Source of the DNA: Eulemur rufifrons
Taxonomy: Eukaryota > Chordata > Mammalia > Primates > Lemuridae
Direction: 5' to 3'
DNA length: 64,000 nucleotides
NCBI RefSeq assembly: GCF_041146395.1
Contig: NC_090996.1
Span: 32,512,738 to 32,576,737 of the forward strand
Below, piece after piece: positions 55,011 to 64,000 of the stretch. How positions within the stretch are numbered: position 1 is the first letter of the stretch; the number at the start of each line of letters is the position of its first letter. The notes beneath the pieces were generated by a model. That model was not told where the DNA came from. It searched no databases and saw only the letters and a list, made by a program, of their open reading frames with translations. A program made the position numbers and the translations under genes.

Positions 55011-55234
55011 GAGGTCCACCCAGTGTGGCCCTTCTACTTACCTCCTGTGCCCCGGAAGCTCCATCTCTGTGCTAGGCAGCTCCCGCCCTGGCTGGCAAGG
55101 GACCTGTGTTCCACACCCGTCAGGCGGGAGCAGGGGCCAGGGAAGGTGCCATCGGGAAGACCACTTTCCAGAGAGACTTGGACGGCTTTGAGCAAATGAG
55201 AGAAGCTGTACCTGGCTGACGGAGGGCTGGGAGG

Positions 55235-55399
55235 ATGGCGTCTGAGATCGCGCACGTGAAGGACGTTACCTCCATGGATGACAGCTGTGATGAAAATGAC
55301 GCCGATGGTGATTTACTCTTCATCCACTTCATCCATTCCTCAATACATGACTCCTCAGAATTAAAATTAAAAAAACAGACTGTGCAGGGAGCAGTTTAG
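55235..55399 (+). CDS. Small open frame of 54 codons, doubtful
   Basis: An ATG in a good context (gaggATGg) opens a frame that ends at a TAG. The product would start MASEIAHVKDVTSMDDSCDE. It is acidic in its first half, with three aspartates in an MDDSCDENDADGD patch, then a hydrophobic LLFIHFIH piece, and then a basic end. I recognise no family. A 70-codon frame on the opposite strand (55120-55332) overlaps it, so chance is likely. It has no visible splice or promoter context. Confidence 0.12.
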   Translation: MASEIAHVKDVTSMDDSCDENDADGDLLFIHFIHSSIHDSSELKLKKQTVQGAV

Positions 55400-56464
55400 G
55401 ATGTTTTTAGGGCAAAGGAAGCTCCATAATTGGGATGAAATACATCCCCTGCAGAAAGCAAAGATGCTTCGATGAGAATGAAAAAGTCTCGATGTCGTAG
55501 GGCGAGGGGAACGACCCTTATTATCGCAAAGTTGTTAAAGCATCCGTTTGCTGTGTGCGTAGTCAGGGGACGGGGCCAGAATCCGTTTAGCACAGTGTGT
55601 GTCAAGCGGCGGGACTGGAAACTCCAGCCTCACCGCACTTCACCTGCGGCTCCGGAGGCTTCTCCTCTTGGAGCCCACCCTTTCCGGCAACATGAGAAAA
55701 CCAGATAATGACTTTCAAGAGTTTCTCGAAGCCCCCAGGTTTCCCTAACATGGAGCTCAGAAATGCGAGAACTGAACCAAGGAGGAAGGAGGGGAGCGTT
55801 AACACTCAACACAGAGCAGGAAACAATCTTCTTACATTAAAAAAAAAAAAAAACAAAGCAGCTACGGAGACGCAGCAAGACAGGCTTGCGTGAGAATGGA
55901 AGCCCCACAGACGGCCGAGGCCAGAGACATTGGGGCAACGCGGTTAGACCTTCGTTTTCCGGGCAAGCACAACCAGACGCGTCTCTGCTGGGTCAAACCG
56001 GACAAAATCACTTCTCTTTCCAATTTCCTTAGTTTCCTCACTTGGGAAAAAGTGAAATAGATGAGCCCAATGCCCTCTTAGGTGCCTTGTAAGTACAAGA
56101 ATTCCACCATTCTAAGATTTTAAATCCACCTATTATGTGAGTTAATTCTGCCTTCCACCAAAAGCAACAGATACAAACCTCGAGAGCTCCTCAGAAGAGT
56201 GGCATTGGGAGCAGAGCAAAGAAGCTGGAAAATAAACACGATTTGGTTCAAGATGGGCCCGTCTCATAGAAGAGCCCTGGGGGCTCTCGGGGGGCGGGGG
56301 GCAGGATTCAGGCCAAGGAAACCCCAGACAAACCAAATCTCCTCTAGAGGAAGCCAAGACTTATTCCTGGTATATTCCAAGCTTCAGGAACTCCTCTCTC
56401 CCCCGGGGTTAGTTTTTCTCCATGATACATTTCACAGGTTTTCACCTCCCTCTGCACAGAACCA

Positions 56465-56642
56465 TCATCCTCAACCACAAGGGACTCTGACCCCCAGGGG
56501 CCATCTGGCAATGCCAGGAGAGAATCCGGTTGTCGTCACCGAGGGAGGTGATGCCACTTAGGATGCTGCCAAACATCCATCAACGCACAGGACAGTCTGC
56601 CATAACAAAAAAAATTATTTGGCCCCATTGAAAAACTCTGCC
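56465..56642. mobile_element. hAT-like MITE, opposite orientation to 2683-2860
   Basis: 'tcctcaaccacaagggactctgacccccaggggccatctggcaatg', 'atgctgccaaacatcc' and 'aaaaattatttggccccattgaaaaactctgcc' represent the reverse of the repeat at 2683-2860. Confidence 0.7.
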
Positions 56643-56755
56643 ATAGAATGTAATGCTCATGGGGTCAGGAAGTTTTGTCTGTTGTGTCTGCTGCTGTGAA
56701 CCCACTGCCCAGAAGAGCATCGTGAACATAGTATCCACTCAATAAATGTTGTTAA
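56643..56755 (+). mobile_element. L2 LINE 3' end
   Basis: 'tagaatgtaatgctcatggggtcagg' and 'gtgaacatagtatccactcaataaatgttg' match the L2 end. The Alu that follows is inserted at the tail of this L2. Confidence 0.8.
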
Positions 56756-57058
56756 GGCCGGGTACAGTGGCTCACGCCTGTAATCTAGAACTCTGGGAGG
56801 CTGAAGCAGGAGGATTGCTTGAGGCCAGGAGTTTGAGACCAGCCTGAGCAACACAGCAAGACCCTGTCTCTACAAAAAACTAAAAAAAAAAAAAAAAATT
56901 AGCCAGGTGAAGTGGCACATGCCTACAGTCCCTGCTACTTAGGAGGATCTCCTGAGCCCAGGAGTTCGAGGTTACAGCGAGCTATGATCACACTACTACA
57001 CTCCAACATGAGTGACAGATGACAGAGTAAGACCCTGTCTCAAAAAAAAAAAAAAAAA
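56756..57058 (+). mobile_element. Dimeric Alu (AluJ-like)
   Basis: The element begins 'ggccgggtacagtggctcacg', has a middle A-rich linker of 17 or more A, a complete right arm, and ends with a long A-tail. It is diverged (for example 'cactactacactccaacatgagtgacag'), consistent with an old Alu. Imperfect flanking repeats, 'aatgttgttaa' (56745-56755) and 'aatgccgttaa' (57057-57067), match at 9 of 11 bases and are a plausible target-site duplication. Confidence 0.95.
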
Positions 57059-57067
57059 TGCCGTTAA

Positions 57068-57814
57068 AAGATACCAAGGAATGACTAAGAGGCTGGCTGC
57101 TTCTCAGAAGGCCCGGACAGCTGCTGAGCCGCGTGGGCAGGAATCTCCCTCACCAGATACAGAACAGGCTCAACAAAGGGCTCCACGGGCCACGTGGATA
57201 AGGCCATTCCATTCCCAAAAAGTCATTTATTGAAGTGACCACAAGGGAAGGAACATGTGGCTGAAATGTGCTGCAAAGGCTCATTCTACATCAGGAGAGT
57301 TTTGCATGTTTTTCTTGGTAGCATTTGTCAGGGAGACTAGAGGAAGCCGTCTCCTCCTGGGCCCCACACAGGAAAGGGCCCACTATCCCACTATCTTAGT
57401 TAAGGAAGCTGAAGGTGGGTCACCCCCCAACCCACGACGAGAGACGTGGGTGGAATTCCACAGGGGCCAGGGCACTGACGGGGCCTTCACTGAGCAGACG
57501 TCGAAAGCAACTTGAAGAAATCTCAGCAGCAGAGCGCCAAGAGACAGTGTCTAGGAGAGCCGAGGATCACGTCCTGTGATCTCAAGTAGAAAATACAATG
57601 CGCAATGCTGAGAATAAAGCACCCTCTAGCCGACAGCTAGCTCAGTGTTCTGGGCCTTTGACTCGCTCTCTTACTGTTCTAAAGGTCTGCAAGTTATTTA
57701 ATAAGCTTAATCTGTGAAACGCTTTCAACATCCGACCCGTTTGTGCATCGGGCCCTAACCTGACCTGACCAGTCCTCAGGCACTCGGAATGGCCAAACGG
57801 TGACATCTGTTGAA
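57068..57814. other. Single-copy stretch without a gene
   Basis: No exon or repeat is recognised. A frame of 86 codons (plus, 57255-57515) has no family. Confidence 0.5.
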
Positions 57815-58025
57815 TGTTCGCCAGGGACCTAAGTATTCTAAGGACTGGAAATGCACTAACTCGGTTTAAACCCCACAACAGTCCTATGAGGTTGGTGTGA
57901 TCACTATCCCCGTTTCACAGATGAGGAAATGGAGGTTTGGGGCGTGCAGCTTATAAACGATAAAGCCGGGATCTGAACCCAGACCTTCCGGTTCAAACCT
58001 GTTGCGTAGGCTATCCGCACACCCA
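57815..58025 (-). mobile_element. MIR SINE
   Basis: 'ctaactcggtttaaaccccacaacagtcctatgaggttggtgtgatcactatccccgtttcacagatgaggaaatggaggtttgg' is one of the clearest reverse MIRs here, followed by 'gggatctgaacccagaccttccgg'. Confidence 0.92.
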
Positions 58026-59029
58026 GCTGCACAGGAGCTCTGAGTTAGAAGGGAAAAAAAGACAGAAAACAGGTCGGAAGCAACCAGCAATCAAAGGCCC
58101 CGGTGCTGGGCCTCGCTGCCTGTCAGGTGACGCAGACGCACACCCGGGTTGTGGCACCGTGTTGTGTTTCCACGCCTTATAAAATGCTCTTCTGTGAATG
58201 TCATTGCACGTTGCTACGATGAAAAGGCTGATAAAATTTAAACCCCACTCCTAATGTGGAAATTTTCACTTAACGGCCAAGTTCCCATCACTACGGGTTT
58301 TTAATCTTTATGGTATCTGCACTGTGACCGACATGACGTCCTCTTTTGCTAGGAGGGCACAGGAAGAGTCCAGACTAGAGAGAAAGCCCACGCTGGCGCT
58401 GGTGGAGAAGAAACTGCAGGAAAGCACAACGTTTATCCGATTGCGCCACCCGCTACCGGCGACAACAGTGGGCAGAGTGGTGAGCCTCACTCATCCTCAC
58501 CACGCTGAGCGCCTGACTCCCCCGCTCTGCGCACTTACCCTCACGACCTGCTACCTGCCCCGGCCCTGCCAACACTGACAATGAACTTACCAAAAGAACA
58601 CAGGAAAGGGGGACAGGACGGGGCTTTGATGGAACTGATCACAGATCACATGATGCGTGATTACAGACATCCCGCCGGACATTAAGCAAGGGGGGATGTT
58701 CAGGAAGAAAGAGGAAAATGTGTCACAAGCACATCTCGGATTTCGAGCGAGGCGAGAGACCAAAGGGAATACATGGCGGGGGCAAAGGCGACTGGGCAGG
58801 ACGCGCTGTGTGTGCAGAGAAGGCAGAACCTGGCCCCGTGCACTGCGAGCTGCAGCACAGGGTGGCGGGGGTTTGAGGACGGCGGGGCACAGGGAAGACG
58901 GGACATACTGAAATGCCAAGTTTGTGAGCTAGAGAATGATGGGCTCAGAGCTGCAAGAACCACTGGATATTGGTGACAGCCGGTGGAGCACATCAGTGAA
59001 GAGTCTTCCTGGCAGCACTGAAGAGGACA
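58026..59029. other. Single-copy stretch without a gene
   Basis: No named repeat is seen. Frames at 58324-58578 (84 codons, plus) and 58587-58919 (110 codons, minus) have no family resemblance and no splice context. Confidence 0.45.
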
Positions 59030-59228
59030 CTGGGCTCTAAGCCCAGCCCCTTACCCTCGCCTCTGTGTGACCCTGAGGAAGCTACTTAGCTTCTCTCTGC
59101 CTTTGTTTCCTCAGGCATAAAAAAAGGATGACAATGACCCTACTCACTCACTAAGAGATTTGTGGGGATGAACTAAGATAAGTAGACATGATGTGCTTGG
59201 CGAGGTGTCTGGCACATCAACCATGATT
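59030..59228 (+). mobile_element. MIR SINE, nearly complete
   Basis: 'cctctgtgtgaccctgaggaagctacttagcttctctctgcctttgtttcctcaggcataaaa' and 'tgtgcttggcgaggtgtctggcacatcaacc' are in MIR order. Confidence 0.9.
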
Positions 59229-59232
59229 ACAA

Positions 59233-59300
59233 GCGATGGTGGGGATGGTGGTGACAACGTTGATGGTGGCAATGAGGACGATGGTGGTGACCATGGTGAT
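59233..59300 (+). repeat. Imperfect GATGGTGGT repeat
   Basis: The motif GATGGTGG(T/G) recurs with spacing of 9-18 bases. It probably grew from the tail of the MIR just upstream. Confidence 0.8.
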
Positions 59301-59479
59301 TTCCTCTAAACCTAGAGCCCTCCCACTCAGGAAGGCTTTTTTGCTACTAACCTGAATATTCCACTGCCATGGTTTGGGCTTGCTTCTCCGCCATCCGCAG
59401 ACATAGAAGTTTAACCCTGTTCTTTATGTAAAGCCTGGTGTGAAAAACTTGCTCCGACTGCCACGCGGGTTACCACCCC

Positions 59480-59600
59480 ACGGATGCCTCGATTTCCCTG
59501 TGTGTACGGTGGAGACTATAGTGCCACCTACCTGCAGGGATCCGATGAGTTGGTATTTGCTAGGCACCGAGAACAGCGCTTTGCACGCTGTCAAGGCTCG
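59480..59600 (+). mobile_element. MIR SINE 3' half
   Basis: 'ctcgatttccctgtgtgtacggtggagactatagtgccacctacctgcagggatcc' and 'gctaggcaccgagaacagcgctttgcacgc' fit MIR. Confidence 0.65.
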
Positions 59601-60320
59601 GAGCGAGTTAGCTGTTAACTAACACTCAGCACTTAACCTGACCCACGTGAAATGACTACTCCGAAGCGATGCAGCCCTGGGCCCCGTGTGCCCACACATC
59701 CACAAGGCCACAGTGCAGGATGCAGCTAGTGTCCCATTTTCCTCTCCTGGGGACAGACTACTTCTGACTTCCCCAGTCACTCACGAGGCCTTTCTGTTTC
59801 CAAAAGCCAATCTGTCTGAGGGCCTGCGTTTGGCGCTCCCGGTCACACTAATTGCGAGGCTGACCCTCCAAGGCAGAAAACCGAATGTCTTTTGCTGGTC
59901 AAAGTGAAAGTGATAACAGAAATGTGTTAGGGTATCTGGACACCCGGCCGGTGAAGCCTCTTCATCCTGATGAATTGCGACACGTGGAAATCAATCCAGG
60001 TCACTTAGGAGAACAACTTGGTATTTGGTGTCCAAACGAATCACTGCTAATTTATTACTGGCTATTTGATTAAACACACAAGAAGAGAGTGAGTCGATGC
60101 GCAGTGTCTGCGGGCAAATTGTCCCGTGGCTTTAAGACTGCACCAAAAATACGCCATCACTGAGCGTTTTAAAGCTATCCAGGTGGTTTATCCTTACTGC
60201 ACTTGATTTTTTTTTTGAATTCTTGCTTTTCTACAATCGCTGGGAAAGTCTCAGGAAATCAGCCAAAAATAAAATATAACGTGCAGAGGGAGTGGGTCCT
60301 ACACATTAAACTCAAAGCTT
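59601..60320. other. Candidate conserved noncoding block at 59800-60090
   Basis: 59800-60300 is repeat-free with motifs such as 'actaattgcg' and 'ctgctaatttattactgg'. Short frames across it have no family. No gene or repeat is recognised. Confidence 0.35.
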
Positions 60321-60335
60321 GAAGCCGCCAGTTTT
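60321..60335 (+). repeat. Target-site duplication, left copy
   Basis: 'gaagccgccagtttt' matches 60682-60696 exactly, flanking the minus-strand Alu. Confidence 0.95.
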
Positions 60336-62114
<1,779 letters not shown>

Positions 62115-62240
62115 TCCCCGCTACTTTCAACAACCATCTATTGAGTACTTGGCGCCCTGCATAAAACTGACAAAACCACATCTAGCTCACAGGCTGGTGT
62201 CGGTGAGAGACAGAAAACATAAATAAGTTGCGGTACAAGA
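62115..62240 (-). mobile_element. L2 LINE 3' fragment
   Basis: 'caaccatctattgagtacttggcgccctgcataa' and 'acatctagctcacaggctggtgtcgg' fit antisense L2. Confidence 0.65.
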
Positions 62241-62244
62241 CCCA

Positions 62245-62465
62245 CAGTGGATGGATGGTTACCAAGAGCTGGAGTGGGCGGTAAGAAATGGGACTTGACT
62301 GAAAAATGTACAAGGTTTCTTTGGGCCTCACAAAAATGTTCCAAAACATACTGTGCTGCTGCTTGCAGAGCTCTGTGAATGTACTAGAAACCCCTGAATC
62401 ACATACTTTAAATGCGTAAACCGTACAGCATATGAACTGTATCTCAATAAAGCTATTATTAAAAA
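62245..62465 (+). mobile_element. L1M 3' UTR end
   Basis: 'tggatggttaccaagagctgg', 'aaggtttctttgggcctcacaaaaatgttcc' and 'gcatatgaactgtatctcaataaagctattattaaaa' are the L1M 3' terminus. Confidence 0.85.
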
Positions 62466-64000
62466 CAAAACCCAAACCAGGAGCAGGAGAGTGTGGCCAG
62501 CTGCCTGCCCAGCCAGCTCCCGTATGCCCAGAGCATGAGTTAAGATTGCCCAGCACTTTGGGGTTAGAGGAACCCCACTAAACACCCTGGAAAAACGAAG
62601 CCAGTTTTATGGAAGTGTGTCATCCTCTGATCCCAACACCAACCGCTGGGGTCTCCCTGTCTCCCCAGCAGCCCCCTCCTCTCCTCCTGCCCCTGGAGGA
62701 TTTCTCTGCACGCTCCTGGCTGTTTCACGGTAGTCCTGGTCCCAGCGTCTGCCCTCAGAGCCCCCATCTAACGCATAACCAAAGGTGATAAGACCAAGAG
62801 GTTCTGTGCTGAGTCCTAACCCCGGCAGTTCCACTATCTAGGAAACAGGCAGCTTTCTCAGGCAGCCGTCTGACTTCTAAGTAGAATTGCTAGAGGCCCC
62901 GGGTCCTACTTGACATATAACTGCAGACCTCCAATTTCCACACTTTGCCACGGATGGTGTCCCCGGAAATAAACTCGGACGAAGCAGAAATAAATCTGTT
63001 CCATCAAACCTTTCTTCTTCCTGAATGATGAGAGGTCATTCTAACCTTGCCATGAGCTCAGGAAGAGCTTTGCCTGGGAGCCAGGGACAAAACGAGCGCT
63101 GAGATTTCCAAGCTTCTCACCCTGGAAATAAAAGCCGACAAACGACAGCCTTCCCCGGGTCCTCACACCCGGCAGCACCGTGTTGGATGAGTGAATAAAC
63201 TAACTAAGGAATGAGCAGGTGACAGGTGAAATTGGGTCCCGGAGAAGAATTAGTTGAGTGGGATGCATTGGGAAGAAAAATTTCCATTCATTCCGGGGTC
63301 ATACTCTTAAAATTAAGTTGTAAAAGAAATGAAGACCCTGGTCTTCAAGTAATTTCTACTAAAATACATCTGAAGGTAGAGCAAATGACCCTCCCGCCCC
63401 AAATGAAGGGAGGAGATTGTCCCGTAAGGACTGGGGACCCTCAGGGAGATAAGAGAATTAGGAGAGTATTTGCGGCAAAGAGCGTGATGGCACATTATTG
63501 GTAATAATCATCATCCAAAGGTCTGATATTAAACAGGATTGAAAATGCATTCAAAACCTTATACCTTCACCTTTCCTTGGTGTCTGCCATGGCCTGACAT
63601 TTGCATAATGGCTTTCTTTTGTGCTTCTTTCCCCCAACTAATTAAGTTAGAATTCCTCTGTTAAACACATCTGCTCCCAGAAATGTCTCTGAGTCAGAAA
63701 AGGAGAAGAATGTCTGTTTCCCCACTATCTGGTATTCAAAATACAGAATGAAGAATTTTTGAGTTTGTAAAAAAAAAAAAAAAAATTAAATGAAGCTACC
63801 GGTTCGCTTTATACCCAAGTCTGTGGACATCTACTGAAAAACGATCTGAATGAGATTTAGAATTAGTTGGAATTGATAAATATTTCAATTTGTGAACAAA
63901 AAAACTGAGTTTTAACCATGGACCACAGAGGAGTCTGCTCATATTTCTGGGAAACATTAATGTGTAAGACCCGCCCCCCACGGACTAAGGATCGGGCAGC
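62466..64000. other. Single-copy stretch without a gene
   Basis: 63500-63700 is A+T-rich and repeat-free, with 'cccaactaattaagttag', a possible conserved block. An A15 run lies at about 63770-63784. No exon, RNA or named repeat is recognised. Confidence 0.45.

Larger units (their letters stand above)
51901..56464. other. Long single-copy stretch without a recognised gene
   Basis: I see no named repeat in over 4.5 kb. The part 52000-52330 is G-rich. T runs lie at 52552-52558 and 54602-54615, and an A15 run at about 55839-55853. Repeat-free A+T-richer patches at 52960-53160, 54060-54200 and 54800-55010 look like candidate regulatory DNA. A small open frame with a good start context lies at 55235-55399. 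Open frames such as 52631-53155 (174 codons, minus) show no family. Confidence 0.45.

Noticed and set aside
55120..55332. 70-codon minus-strand frame opposite the small open frame
   Set aside because: Neither strand has supporting context. Reported only as a reason to doubt 55235-55399.
58324..58578. 84-codon plus-strand frame with a regular look (RRAQEESRLERKPTLALVEKK)
   Set aside because: Considered a possible exon because of its helical, charged start, but it has no family match, no conserved motif and no convincing splice borders, and it turns into a proline/histidine-rich random tail.

Overview
The window is mammalian nuclear DNA and almost certainly comes from a strepsirrhine primate, most likely a lemur. 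The decisive evidence is an almost intact Alu at about 60336-60681 on the minus strand. It carries an A/T-rich linker and a 'ctgtccatataatttc' segment between its two arms, which I recognise from lemur-type Alus. The rest of the repeat content is the old eutherian set: MIR, L2, L1M-type L1, MaLR-type LTRs, MER5A, Tigger-like and other hAT-like DNA transposons. Only three Alus are visible in 64 kb.

I find no protein-coding gene, rRNA, tRNA or other recognisable RNA gene. The longest open frames (218, 197 and 192 codons) lie in GC-rich DNA or over ancient repeats. They resemble no family I know and are best read as chance. The window therefore looks intergenic, or like part of a very large intron. 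It is fairly GC-rich, with CpG retained even inside old repeats.

Layout: 0-5 kb holds L1 fragments with inverted pieces, MIRs, a hAT-like MITE and a short internally deleted Alu with clean target-site duplications. 5-18 kb is mostly single-copy, with several A+T-rich, TAAT-rich, repeat-poor blocks that look like conserved noncoding elements, plus MIR/L2 copies, an old LTR-like element and a Tigger-like element. 18-33 kb is dense in MIR, L2 and MaLR LTR pieces and holds a perfect 20-bp minisatellite (28513-28620) and a tandemly duplicated 21-mer (27927-27968). A small CpG island lies at 32391-32722. 33-47 kb is GC-rich single-copy DNA with L1, hAT-like and LTR fragments and a short interstitial telomeric repeat (41375-41396). 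A second CpG island at 47472-48006 contains a consensus splice donor. 48-64 kb has a run of alternating MIRs, a long L2, single-copy blocks and two dimeric Alus.

If anything is functional here, the best candidates are the two CpG islands and the A/T-rich single-copy blocks (possible enhancers or noncoding-transcript promoters). That is inference: cross-species alignment or epigenomic data would be needed. I see no new biological system in this window.
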